Source: CATOSD01 sp034422735
Lineage (GTDB): Bacteria; Chloroflexota; Dehalococcoidia; Lucifugimonadales; CATOSD01
DNA length: 64,000 bases
Assembly (NCBI GenBank): GCA_034422735.1
Contig: DAOUJL010000082.1
Coordinates: 1-64,000 of the forward strand
Direction: 5' to 3'
Shown: positions 43,882 to 52,027 of the stretch, piece after piece
Layout: every line of letters begins with the position of its first letter
How positions within the stretch are numbered: the first letter of the stretch is position 1
The notes under the pieces: generated by a model
The model's database searches: none
What the model saw: only the letters and a program-made list of their open reading frames with translations
Told to the model about the DNA's origin: nothing
Program-made: the position numbers and the translations under genes

Positions 43882-46317
43882 TTACTTCAGCGCCGAGACG
43901 ATCCGTTCTACGTTAGTTCGCACCATTCCGAGGTACGTGCCGGCCGGGCTGCCCCTTTCGCCCAAGGAATCCGCGTAGAGCTGGAACAGTCCCGCTCCGG
44001 TCTCCCTGGCCACGGCCTCAGGCAGCTTTCCGCTGACCGTGGTTTCGCTGAACACCGCCGGCACGTTGTGCTCGCGGATTACCATGACCAGTCCCGCGAT
44101 GTGCTCCGCGGAGGGCTCCACGTCGGGCGCCAGCGAAGGGATGACGGCGCCGATTACCTCGAACCCGTAGACATCCGCGAAGTAGGCGAACGTGTCATGG
44201 GACGTAACCAGCAGCCTGCGCTCCGGCTGTATCTGCTGGACCTCCCCTTCTATCCAGGTGTGCAGGTCGTCGAGCTGCGCCGAGTACGCGGCCGCGTTCT
44301 GAGAGTAGTAGCCCGAATTTTCGGGGTCCAGGGCCGAAAGCCGAGTCGCTATCTCGTTGACCGCGATCTTCACCCTGTTCGGGTCGAACCAGAAGTGGGG
44401 GTCCAGGGGTCCGTGGTGGTGCCCGTGTTCATCAGCGTGTTCGTCATCGTGGTCGTCGTCGTGGTCGTCGTGGCCTTCCGCCTCGCCCAATATGCCGACG
44501 AAAGCGATCTTGGTGGGCGTTCCCGCCACGTCCCAGTGGTCTACTTCCTCCAGGTCGTGAAGGTCGAGCTGCATCACGTGGCCTCCCACCGAGTCGGTGA
44601 TGAAAACCGCGCCCGGCGCCGTGGCCAGGTGTGGACGCGCCCAGAATCCCGTCTCCACGGGAGTCGTCAGTAGATCGTTCCTGGACGCCAGCATCTCGCC
44701 GTCGTGGGCGTCGTACATCCGCACCTCTCCGTCGCTCATGACCACGAACAGGTTTTCACCGGCGTAGCCGAGGTGGACCTGGATCGGACGCAGATCATCC
44801 GTGGCGGGGATGAACTGCTCCATTACCCCGTCTTCCGGCTCCACGATGTACAGCCCCACGGCCGAGCCCAGCGCGAAGAAGTGGTGCAGGCCGTGCGCGC
44901 CCCACACGGATGTGAGGCGGAAGTCGTCGGGCGATCCGGCCGGGGCCGGTATGAATGCGTCGTCGAAGTGGTCGTCGTGGAACTCTATCATCAGCACGCC
45001 GCCGGTGCAGCCGAACACGGCCACGTGGCCGTTGCCCGCGTCGCCGTGGAGATCGGGGCAGCCTTCGGCTCGATGGAGCACGTTGCCGTCCAGGTCCCAG
45101 ATTTCGGCGCCAATGGGCAGCCGGTACTCTTCAGGGTTCTCGGCAAAGTCCGGGTGCTGGATGGTCACCGCGAACACGTCGCCCTCCAGGGGTATCACGG
45201 CGCCGTGGTGGGCGCCCGCGTTCATCTTCACCGGCACGTAGGCGTCGCCGGCCTCCTCGAGCTCGTGCTCGTTGATCAGCAGGAAGTCGCCGGAACCGTC
45301 GTAGTAGATCGTCGCCCACTCGTCGCCGACGTACATGTGGACCGGCCGGTCCCCGCTCAGGTCCACGGACATCATGCGCGTGTTGCCCTCGACCAGGTCG
45401 AAGTGGTCTCCGTGAGGCTCCATGTAAATCCCGCCATCGAACAGGTGAGCCGCGTTGGCGTCAGAAGAGACAGCTATCGCGAAGCGGCCGCTGGCGGTGG
45501 AGTAAATCCGCCCGGCCCGCGAGCCTACGTCGAAGTGGTCCTGGCCCAGCGCTCCGAGTTCCAGGTCTATGAGCGAGATCTTCCCCCGCTCCCCATCACC
45601 TATGAGCAGGCGCCCTATCGGCATCCCCTCATGTTCGTCGTGCCCCTCGTCTTCGTCGTGCTCGTCCATGTGCTCGTCGTGCTCGTCCATGTGCTCGGCG
45701 AACTCCAGGGGATCGACGCCGTCGCCGAGCGCGACTACCCTGGACTCGTCCGCACTGGCATTGTGGATCAGGTCCTCCAGCCAGTCGAGCTCGAGTCCAA
45801 GGCCGACGGACAGCACGATGTCCGCTTCGGCCACTTTGGCGACGTCGCGAGCTCCCGGAACGAGATTGTGCGGATCGGCGCCCGGTGAATGCAGGCTGAA
45901 GAGCTCGATCCTGTCCCCGCCTACCACCTCGGCCCAGTCGGCCACGATGTTGGAGGTTGTCACCACCTTCAGAGGCGGCCTCGAGGGCGCGGCCGTGCTG
46001 GTGGGCGCCGCCGTGGCGGCGGGCGCCGCCGTGGCGGCGGGCATGGCCGTTGCGGCGGGCGCGACCGTGGCGGCGGGCGCGACCGTGGCGGCGGGCATGG
46101 CCGTGGCGGCGGGCATGGCCGTGGCGGCGGGCGCCGCCTGGGTCGGCTGGACGGCCGCGGGCGCGGCGGTCGCTGCCGTTGTCGGCGACGGGGCTTCCGT
46201 TACCTCCGTGTCCTCGTCGCCCCCGCAGGCAACCAGGAAGGCCAGGCCGAATAAGACAAGTCCCACAGCCAAAGCCTGCGCCAGATATCGCAGGCGAATA
46301 TTGATATTAGGTATCAT
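43882..46317 (-). CDS. Zinc-binding lipoprotein: AztC/ZnuA-like substrate-binding protein with an inserted AztD-like domain
   Basis: An 811-aa exported protein (start 46317). Lipobox LVAC (Cys31), then a 6-residue PAAT-xx repeat linker (about 60-110). Lobe one of a cluster A-I zinc-binding protein spans about 116-205 (GADPHNLVPGARD, His150); lobe two starts near 636 (LDPHFWFDPN, His641; SHDTFAYFADVYGF, His707; YADSLGE, Asp783). Between the lobes a His/Asp-rich stretch (208-230), an AztD-like beta-propeller region (about 235-605: FDLVEGNTRMMSVDLSGDRP, HHGAVIPLEGDVF, CPDLHGDAGNGHVAVFGCTG) and a second His/Asp-rich loop (about 611-635) are inserted. AztD is known as a periplasmic zinc chaperone for AztC. 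No ABC permease or ATPase is adjacent; a Zur-type regulator is upstream. Confidence 0.85.
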   Translation of the reverse strand: MIPNINIRLRYLAQALAVGLVLFGLAFLVACGGDEDTEVTEAPSPTTAATAAPAAVQPTQAAPAATAMPAATAMPAATVAPAATVAPAATAMPAATAAPAATAAPTSTAAPSRPPLKVVTTSNIVADWAEVVGGDRIELFSLHSPGADPHNLVPGARDVAKVAEADIVLSVGLGLELDWLEDLIHNASADESRVVALGDGVDPLEFAEHMDEHDEHMDEHDEDEGHDEHEGMPIGRLLIGDGERGKISLIDLELGALGQDHFDVGSRAGRIYSTASGRFAIAVSSDANAAHLFDGGIYMEPHGDHFDLVEGNTRMMSVDLSGDRPVHMYVGDEWATIYYDGSGDFLLINEHELEEAGDAYVPVKMNAGAHHGAVIPLEGDVFAVTIQHPDFAENPEEYRLPIGAEIWDLDGNVLHRAEGCPDLHGDAGNGHVAVFGCTGGVLMIEFHDDHFDDAFIPAPAGSPDDFRLTSVWGAHGLHHFFALGSAVGLYIVEPEDGVMEQFIPATDDLRPIQVHLGYAGENLFVVMSDGEVRMYDAHDGEMLASRNDLLTTPVETGFWARPHLATAPGAVFITDSVGGHVMQLDLHDLEEVDHWDVAGTPTKIAFVGILGEAEGHDDHDDDHDDEHADEHGHHHGPLDPHFWFDPNRVKIAVNEIATRLSALDPENSGYYSQNAAAYSAQLDDLHTWIEGEVQQIQPERRLLVTSHDTFAYFADVYGFEVIGAVIPSLAPDVEPSAEHIAGLVMVIREHNVPAVFSETTVSGKLPEAVARETGAGLFQLYADSLGERGSPAGTYLGMVRTNVERIVSALK

Positions 46318-46417
46318 GTACAATCCAAGTTTCTCCTTCGTTAACATCGCAATTGGAAATCACCGAACTGCGTCCTAGCGCTGCCTGAGCACTGCTGATT
46401 GTTGTCACCTGGCGGTC

Positions 46418-46903
46418 CTAAGCACCGGCGTCCCAGCCTTTTGGGGCACCCCCGGCCTTAACGCCCATGCGGCTACACCCATTGGACGGGCAATAGCCGC
46501 AGTTCACGTACAGTTCGATTCGGTGGTCGACGACCTGTCCCGGAAGATCGTCACCGATGGCCCTGAGCAACTTCTCGACCGAGGCTGCTCTGAACTCCTC
46601 AACCAAGCCGCATTGGACACACACATAGTGGTGGTGGCGGTGACCGACCCGGGATACGCTGTAGACGTGGGACCCGTCCATCAAGGGAAGTTTGCAGACC
46701 GCGCCCACCTCCAGAAGGAGTTTCACGGTGCGATACACCGTTGCCCTGCCCACCGAAGGCAACTCTTCACAGAGCGCCTCGATCGTGAAGCCCCCGTGCC
46801 TGTGCTTAAGGTGATTGGCTATCGCCCTCCTGGGCCGAGTGGCCCTGGCGCCTCGCTCCTTCAGTACAGCCATCAAGTCTGGGTGTAGTGTCTGAAACTC
46901 CAT
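46418..46903 (-). CDS. zur: Fur-family regulator, probably Zur
   Basis: A 161-aa metal-responsive repressor. The N-terminal winged helix contains RATRPRRAIANHLKHRHGGF and VGRATVYRTVKLLLEVGAV. The C-terminal dimer domain has the sensing segment HRHHHYVCVQCG (Cys95, Cys98) and a second pair in CGYCPSNGC (Cys135, Cys138), completing a structural zinc site. The adjacent downstream gene is a zinc-binding lipoprotein, which favours zinc over iron sensing. It lies 100 bp upstream of that gene on the same strand. Confidence 0.88.
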   Translation of the reverse strand: MEFQTLHPDLMAVLKERGARATRPRRAIANHLKHRHGGFTIEALCEELPSVGRATVYRTVKLLLEVGAVCKLPLMDGSHVYSVSRVGHRHHHYVCVQCGLVEEFRAASVEKLLRAIGDDLPGQVVDHRIELYVNCGYCPSNGCSRMGVKAGGAPKGWDAGA

Positions 46904-47216
46904 ACTGATATCCTATCTCAGTAAGAGACATACTGTTACTAGGGAAGTCCTTCCTATTGCGGCGATACACCATATCAAAGAAGCGTCGCTCTTGTCAACG
47001 CCAATTCTCGCCTCGGGAGATCCCTCCGTTGACCACGGTCGTACGGAGTTTTCGGTCCTGGCCCTGCCCAGCCTTGCCGATTGCGTCCCAGGCCCAATCA
47101 CGCGGCCCGCCGGCTTTGCAAACCGCCCCGCTATTGCTTTACCATTGCATCACACCTGTACAACTGTAGGCGCGCTCCGCCAACCGACAGCGTGGGCGCG
47201 AATTGGAGGCAGCAGC
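46904..47216. other. Intergenic region between zur and the glutaredoxin-like gene
   Basis: Gap of about 310 bp between divergent genes. It holds a possible operator (46914-46932) next to zur, an imperfect promoter for the rightward genes (TTGCAA at 47116-47121, 18-bp spacer, TACCAT at 47140-47145), and the GGAGG ribosome site at 47205-47209. No gene is seen in the remainder. Confidence 0.5.
46914..46932. promoter_or_regulatory. Possible Zur/Fur-family operator
   Basis: Imperfect inverted repeat TATCTC-AGTAA-GAGACATA, 11 bp upstream of the zur start; TACTG and CAGTA also face each other here. AT-rich dyads of about this size bind Fur-family repressors, but no exact Zur consensus is present. 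Confidence 0.3.
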
Positions 47217-47444
47217 TTGGCCAACGCAATCGTCCTCTACACCCACCCCGACTGCTCGTTCTCAGACGCCCTCAAGGACGAGCTGGACACCGCCGGCGCC
47301 GAGTACGACGAGATCAACCTCGCGCTCCGCCCGGAGGCCTGGCTCGATCTTGAGAAGCTCACCGGCGGCGAGCGCATCACCCCCGTCATGATCGAAGACG
47401 GCGAGGTGAGCGTCGGCTTCCACGGCGTAGGTTGAAGCTTCTAG
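47217..47444 (+). CDS. Glutaredoxin-like protein with predicted C-terminal selenocysteine
   Basis: Small thioredoxin-fold protein. The TTG start at 47217 follows GGAGG by 7 nt. It opens ANAIVLYTHPDCSFSDALKD with a C13-x-x-S16 site and has the cis-Pro segment ITPVMIEDGEVSVGFHGVG. The next codon is TGA (47433-47435), then AGC TTC TAG, so readthrough would give a 75-aa protein ending U73-S-F. A perfect 7-bp hairpin with loop GTT lies 22 nt past the TGA and has no T-run, fitting a SECIS better than a terminator. The adjacent gene also has an in-frame TGA. Ending at the TGA (72 aa) is the alternative. Confidence 0.65.
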
Positions 47445-47450
47445 CACTCG

Positions 47451-47467
47451 GGGAGCCGTTGGCTCCC
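47451..47467 (+). promoter_or_regulatory. Predicted bacterial SECIS hairpin after the glutaredoxin TGA
   Basis: GGGAGCC pairs perfectly with GGCTCCC around loop GTT. Twenty-two nt separate the TGA from the loop G. No U-tract follows, arguing against an intrinsic terminator. Confidence 0.55.
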
Positions 47468-47504
47468 ATCAACAGCAGGCCCATCTGATCTTGAGGAGGA
47501 GCGC

Positions 47505-48215
47505 ATGGTACGCGCCACAACCGCGGGCGTTGCCGTAGGCGACACCGCACCGGATTTCACCCTACCAACCCTGGACGGCCGCGAAGTAAGTCTCTCCGAC
47601 TACGCCGGCCGGAAGGTAATCCTCTTCTTCTGGGCGTCCTGGTGAGCGTGCCGCGAGCAGCTGCCGGTCTGGCAGCAGGTGCACGAGCGGCACGGCGACG
47701 CGGTAGAGGTGCTGTCCATCGCGGTTGACGCCCAGGGCGAGGAGAAGGCGCGCCCATTCGTCGAGAAGGCGGGCGCGAAGTTCACCACGCTGGTGGACGA
47801 GAGTAACCTGCTCGGCAGGGCCTACGGATTCAAGGCCATCCCCAACGGCTACCTGATAGACGAGTCCGGCGTCGTCCGCTACAAGCGACTCGGCGGCTTC
47901 GACGTCCGCCGCGCGGACACGGCCGAGGTCGTGGAGCGCTGGTGCGCGGGCCAAGACCTGGACGAGGAGGCCGCGCAGCCCGCCGAGCCAGGCTTGGAGA
48001 ACGGCCGCGTCCACGCCCTCTTCCAGCGCGGCCAGGAGCTCTACCGCGAGGGCAGAGTAGACGAGGCGCTCGAACAGTGGCGCGAGGCAGCCGCGCTCGA
48101 GCCGGCCAACTGGATCGTTCGCAAGCAGCTATGGGCGGTCGAGCAACCCGAGCGCTTCTACGACGGCGCGGTGGACTTCGATTGGCAGAAGGAGCAGATA
48201 GCGCGCGGCGCCTAG
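47505..48215 (+). CDS. TlpA/peroxiredoxin-like redoxin with predicted selenocysteine (U-x-C)
   Basis: Thioredoxin-fold protein, 236 aa with the TGA at 47643-47645 read as Sec47. The ATG follows GAGGAGG-like TTGAGGAGGAGCGC. VGDTAPDFTLPTLDGREVSL and VILFFWASW lead to TGA-Ala-Cys-Arg-Glu-Gln, i.e. U47-A-C49, where TlpA and ResA relatives have Cys. After it come SIAVDAQGEEKARPFVEKAG, GFKAIPNGYLIDESG and one TPR-like unit (GQELYREGRVDEALEQWREA). The part after the TGA would otherwise be called alone from a GTG at 47679. The hairpin at 47660-47676 supports Sec. No signal peptide is seen, so it is probably cytoplasmic. Confidence 0.85.
47660..47676 (+). promoter_or_regulatory. Predicted bacterial SECIS hairpin in the redoxin gene
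   Basis: GCTGCC and GGCAGC form a 6-bp stem around loop GGTCT. Twenty nt separate the TGA from the first loop G. Confidence 0.65.
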
Positions 48216-48601
48216 TCCAGCGCCACTATCGCTTCTATCTCCACGTCCAGGCCCGGCTCCGCAAGCGCCGTAATCTCCACCAGCGAGTTGGCCGGGTTCT
48301 GGCCGCCGAAGTAGCCGTACATCACCGCTTGCTGCTCCGCGGACGCCGGAAACCACTCCCTCATGTCGGTGACGAACGTCGTTATCTTCACGATGTCCGT
48401 GGCCGTGCCGCCCTCCGCCTCCACGATCCGCACCAGCCTGTCCCAGACGACCTTGAACTGCTCGATGGCGGGGCCGCCCTGGGCGTCCGTGCCCCGCGCC
48501 GTGCAGCCCGAAATGTACAGCGTGCCGCCCACCTGCACGGCCCTCGCGAACGTCGGCCCGGCCGGCGCGATGTCAGGATACTCCTTGCGGGTCTTGTCCA
48601 T
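48212..48601 (-). CDS. RidA/YjgF/Rid-family protein lacking the catalytic Arg
   Basis: A 129-aa trimeric-fold Rid protein. It has GTLYISGCTARGTDAQG, FKVVWDRLVRIVEAEGG, DIVKITTFVTDMREW and a C-terminal LVEITALAEPGLDVEIEAIV. Active RidA enzymes use an Arg in P-A-R-S near the C terminus to deaminate enamines; here the segment is PANS (Asn105). It therefore belongs to a non-RidA Rid subgroup and probably has another ligand. It overlaps the redoxin gene convergently by 4 bp. Confidence 0.88.
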   Translation of the reverse strand: MDKTRKEYPDIAPAGPTFARAVQVGGTLYISGCTARGTDAQGGPAIEQFKVVWDRLVRIVEAEGGTATDIVKITTFVTDMREWFPASAEQQAVMYGYFGGQNPANSLVEITALAEPGLDVEIEAIVALD

Positions 48602-48645
48602 GAGTCGGCCCTCCTCCTGTGGTGGGTTGGCGCGTTACGCTCGCG

Positions 48646-49458
48646 CTATCGCTTGATCGCCTTGATCGAATACATCAGCGGAATGCCCTCGGCCCCGCCG
48701 GGCATACGCCACCAGCCGTCCGCGCACAGCTCCAGCATCGGCAGCTGTTGGTAGGCGCTGAACGGGAACTCACGCAGGTGCTCGATCCTGAGGCCCGCGT
48801 CCGCCAGCGCGCTCACCACGTCGCCCAGCGTATGGCACCACTCGAATCCGCGCGTGGTCACGTCGGCGGACGGGTCGGCGTAGCTGCCCGTGCCCTCGAA
48901 CTCCATCGGCTCGTCCGAATGAAAGTAGGGATATCGAAAACGCAGGTCCGTCTGCCCCTCGTCGTCGTCGAACATCCCCGCGAACGGGTGGAACTCCACG
49001 ATGTGGAACGCCCCTCCCGGTCGCAGGAAGTGCGCCGCCACGCGCGCCCACGCCGTGAGGTCGGGCAGCCAGCACAGCACGCCGTAGGAGGTGAACACCA
49101 CGTCGAACGCACCCGGTCCGTCCAGTCGGTCCGGCAGGTCGTAAACGCTCGCCTCAACGAAGCGCGCTGGCAGCCCGAGATCGGCGGCCAGCGAGCGCGC
49201 GACCTCAAGAGACGCCGCGGAGAAGTCGATGCCCGTGGCGCGCGCTCCCAGTCTCGCCCAGGAGAGCGTGTCCAGCCCGATGTGGCACTGCATGTGCAGC
49301 AGGGAGCGACCCGAGACGTCGCCGACCTCCTCCAACTCCACACTCTTCAGCGAGGACTGGCCGGCCCGGAACCCGGCGAGATCGTAGAACTCCGACCGGG
49401 CGTGAATGGGCGCCAGCGCGTCCCACTGGTTACGGTTAAAGTTCATGTACTCATTCAT
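48646..49458 (-). CDS. Class I SAM-dependent methyltransferase
   Basis: A 270-aa cytoplasmic methyltransferase. The start at 49458 gives MNEYMNFNRNQWDALAPIHA. SAM-binding features are LLHMQCHIGLDTLSWARLGA (motif I, with Cys-His in place of the usual Gly-rich loop start), ATGIDFSAASLEVARSLA and VVFTSYGVLCWLPDL. A C-terminal beta strand region contains IVEFHPFAGMF. Substrate unknown. The upstream start of this frame would add 21 poorly conserved residues. Confidence 0.85.
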   Translation of the reverse strand: MNEYMNFNRNQWDALAPIHARSEFYDLAGFRAGQSSLKSVELEEVGDVSGRSLLHMQCHIGLDTLSWARLGARATGIDFSAASLEVARSLAADLGLPARFVEASVYDLPDRLDGPGAFDVVFTSYGVLCWLPDLTAWARVAAHFLRPGGAFHIVEFHPFAGMFDDDEGQTDLRFRYPYFHSDEPMEFEGTGSYADPSADVTTRGFEWCHTLGDVVSALADAGLRIEHLREFPFSAYQQLPMLELCADGWWRMPGGAEGIPLMYSIKAIKR

Positions 49459-49639
49459 GTGGTCGTTCGACTCCCTCTCAATCCTGCCCGCGCGTCCGGG
49501 CCTGCACACGCTGCCGACCATTCTAGCCTAGCGCGCACGGCTTTTGAACTGTGGCGGCGCGGTTGTGTATACTTCCCCCTCAGTACGGCGCGCACGCTTC
49601 GAGGGCGCATGTAACTCCACACATGCAAAGGGAGAGGCA

Positions 49640-51496
49640 ATGTTACTACGCAGGGTGCTCTCCTTATGTGTGGCCGCGCTCCTGATCCCGCTGCTTGTCC
49701 TCCTGGTCGCGCTGGGCTTCGCGTGCGGCACGGTGCTCCAGCCGGACTATCCCGCCGACCGCTTCGAAGAGGCCGGGCCTTACGACTTCCTCCTTGACCG
49801 CCTCCTGCCCACCATGCTGGACGACGCCCGAAACTCCAAGTCCCTCTCCACGGACGGTACCCTGGAAAACAACCCGCTCGTCGTGCTTGGCGTCTCCAAC
49901 CGTCACCTGGTGGCATGGACGACCAGGGTTGTCCCTCGCAAGTGGTTCGACGAGACCGCGCGCGCGTCCGCGACGGACGTGTGGAAGTACGTGACCGGCG
50001 TCAGCGACGAATTCACGATCAATCTGCGCCTGCCGATTGAAGACGAGGTGCTCACCGCTGAGACCTCAACCCTCCTCAGGCGTTCCCATCTCTACGACTA
50101 CGCGGTCGATTCGCACCTCGCCCCTGCCGCCCAGGAGATTCTGGCCGCCGAGGTGCTGCCCTTCGGGTCGGACCTGAGCGCCGCCCGCGTCGAGTCCGCG
50201 GTGCGGCAGGTCGTGTCGAAAGGCTGGTTCGACGCCCGGGTTTCAGAGGCCGTGGCCGCTTTCGTGCCCTACGCCACCGGAAGCGAGAACGGCTTCGAGG
50301 TGAGCATGGACCTGGCCGAGCTTGGGCCCGCAGCCACGGCGGAGTACAAGCTGCTGCTGTACGACACCGGCGCCTACGACTCCCTGTACGACTCGATCGT
50401 CGAGCCGGCGGTTCTTACCCTGCATGGCGAGCGAATCGACCTCGCCCCCGGCGTGTCACTTCACACCGAAGACGTGGTGACGGCCATAAGGGACGCAGGC
50501 CGGGGACAGTGGGCGAAGGATGAGGTAGACAAGGCCGTGGATCAGGTCGCCGGCTACCTGTTCGGGAACACGGACTCGTTCTCGTTTGTGGTGTCGCTTG
50601 ACCCTATCTCGAATGAGGTCGCGTCGCGGCTGGAAGAGGTCGTCCACGGCAGGATTCTGGCGCTGGCCACAGTGACGGGTGGAACCGCCGCGGACGCGCA
50701 GGCGCGACGCACCGTCGCCGGGCGGGCCGACATAATCCTGGCTGATGTCGCGCCACAGATAGTCGCGCCGCTGAGTGGTGAGGTGACGTTCACGGACTTC
50801 GACCTCCGAGACGCGCTCTCCAGCGAGGACAGGGAGCAGCTCGACGACATCCGAGCCATAATGAGGGACGGCTTCCTCTACACCGAGGAGGACCTTCGCG
50901 GCGACATCGAACGCAATTTCGACGACCCCGAAAGCGTGGAACAGGCCATCGAGACGGTCCGCGAGCTGTTCTCCGACGGCTGGACGTACACCCACATCGA
51001 CCTCGAGAGCGACCTTTCGGCGGACACGGCCGGTCCGTCCGACATCGAGTTCCTGCGCTCCGCGCTTGGGCTTTTGCGCCTTTCGCCGTGGATAGTGTCG
51101 GCGCTGGTGCTGACCGGCCTCGCCGTGCTGTGGCTGGTGGTTCCGGCCGAACGTCGCGTGAAGACGGTGTGGGTTGCGGCGGCTCTCACGGCGGGCTTCC
51201 TCACGTCGCTCCTGTTCTTCGCTGTGGCGTACTTCGCGTCGGACGCGGCCATCGACGCCGCGCGGAAGGCGGCGGTCGACGCGGTCGACAGGCGCGGAGA
51301 CTTCGCCGCATCGGGGGTCGTGGCAATTCCCTGGGTGTACAGCATCCTGCAGAGCAGCATGGCAGGCTACACGTCCGGCGTCGCGGTGACTAGTGCCTTG
51401 CTGGCGGCCCTGTCCCTGGGTGGGCTGGCGGCGTCGCTGCGTTGGCCGCAGCTCGAGTCGCTGGCCCGACGCTACGTGTGGCCCCGCCGCGAGTGA
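49640..51496 (+). CDS. Large membrane protein of unknown family
   Basis: A 618-aa protein (start 49640 after AGGGAGAGG). It has an N-terminal hydrophobic helix (LLRRVLSLCVAALLIPLLVL, about residues 5-35), a long extracytoplasmic acidic region of about 450 residues with repeated helical DxxVxxAIRDAxxGQWAK-like segments and internal similarity between about 130-240 and 250-360 (paired GFEVSMDLAELG/SFVVSLDPISNE), then three or four C-terminal transmembrane helices (about 515-600). I do not recognise the family. Its neighbours do not suggest a function. Confidence 0.7.
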   Translation: MLLRRVLSLCVAALLIPLLVLLVALGFACGTVLQPDYPADRFEEAGPYDFLLDRLLPTMLDDARNSKSLSTDGTLENNPLVVLGVSNRHLVAWTTRVVPRKWFDETARASATDVWKYVTGVSDEFTINLRLPIEDEVLTAETSTLLRRSHLYDYAVDSHLAPAAQEILAAEVLPFGSDLSAARVESAVRQVVSKGWFDARVSEAVAAFVPYATGSENGFEVSMDLAELGPAATAEYKLLLYDTGAYDSLYDSIVEPAVLTLHGERIDLAPGVSLHTEDVVTAIRDAGRGQWAKDEVDKAVDQVAGYLFGNTDSFSFVVSLDPISNEVASRLEEVVHGRILALATVTGGTAADAQARRTVAGRADIILADVAPQIVAPLSGEVTFTDFDLRDALSSEDREQLDDIRAIMRDGFLYTEEDLRGDIERNFDDPESVEQAIETVRELFSDGWTYTHIDLESDLSADTAGPSDIEFLRSALGLLRLSPWIVSALVLTGLAVLWLVVPAERRVKTVWVAAALTAGFLTSLLFFAVAYFASDAAIDAARKAAVDAVDRRGDFAASGVVAIPWVYSILQSSMAGYTSGVAVTSALLAALSLGGLAASLRWPQLESLARRYVWPRRE

Positions 51497-51521
51497 CCAA
51501 CCGCCGACCCATTGGGACCGC

Positions 51522-51549
51522 TTGGGTTTCGTGCGGAATGATGTATAAT
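51522..51549 (+). promoter_or_regulatory. Promoter of the A-type Fe-S carrier gene
   Basis: TTGGGT (51522-51527), 16-bp spacer, TATAAT (51544-51549), about 73 bp upstream of the ATG at 51623. Confidence 0.5.
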
Positions 51550-51622
51550 GAACGAGAATCGCCGCCGCGACTCGAGTCACGGCGATTGGGAGACATGCTT
51601 AGCGACCAGGGGAGTACCGCAT

Positions 51623-51985
51623 ATGCAGCAGATGACGCGACGCACGCCACCACAGCCCCTCACCATAAACATCAGCAAGGACGCTGCTGACCACGTCCGC
51701 CAGTTTGCGGCGCAGGCCGGCAAGCCCGACTCGAATCTGCGCGTGGGCGTCAAGGGCGGCGGATGCTCAGGACTGACCTACGTGCTCGACCTGGTTGACG
51801 GTCCGGGCGACAACGACAAGACCGTCGAAGAACACGGCATCGAGTTGTACGTGGACAAGAAGTCCTACGTCTTCCTGGCCGGCACGGTGCTCGAATATTC
51901 CGGCGGGCTCAACGGCAAGGGCTTCGTCTTCAACAACCCCAACGCCAAGACGACCTGCGGCTGCGGCACCTCGTTCAGCGTGTAG
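51623..51985 (+). CDS. A-type iron-sulfur carrier (IscA/ErpA/HesB family)
   Basis: A 120-aa Fe-S assembly/transfer protein. LTINISKDAADHVRQFAAQA, RVGVKGGGCSGLTYVLDLVD and the C-terminal TTCGCGTSFSV supply the three conserved Cys (GGCSG and CGCG). The ATG at 51623 follows AGGGGAG; a longer in-frame start adds a non-conserved tail. The next gene encodes YgfZ, which functions with Fe-S enzymes in other bacteria, so the pair is likely co-expressed. Confidence 0.93.
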   Translation: MQQMTRRTPPQPLTINISKDAADHVRQFAAQAGKPDSNLRVGVKGGGCSGLTYVLDLVDGPGDNDKTVEEHGIELYVDKKSYVFLAGTVLEYSGGLNGKGFVFNNPNAKTTCGCGTSFSV

Positions 51986-52027
51986 TCCGAAACAACCGCG
52001 AGTCACAGCCCCCAGCGAGAAACGCCC

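Noticed and set aside
46992..47216. N-terminal extension of the glutaredoxin-like protein
   Set aside because: The residues are not protein-like and the GGAGG-TTG at 47205-47219 sets a better start.
47451..47467. Intrinsic terminator after the glutaredoxin gene
   Set aside because: The hairpin has no U-tract, its loop and distance fit a SECIS, and the next gene continues on the same strand 37 bp later. Not fully excluded.
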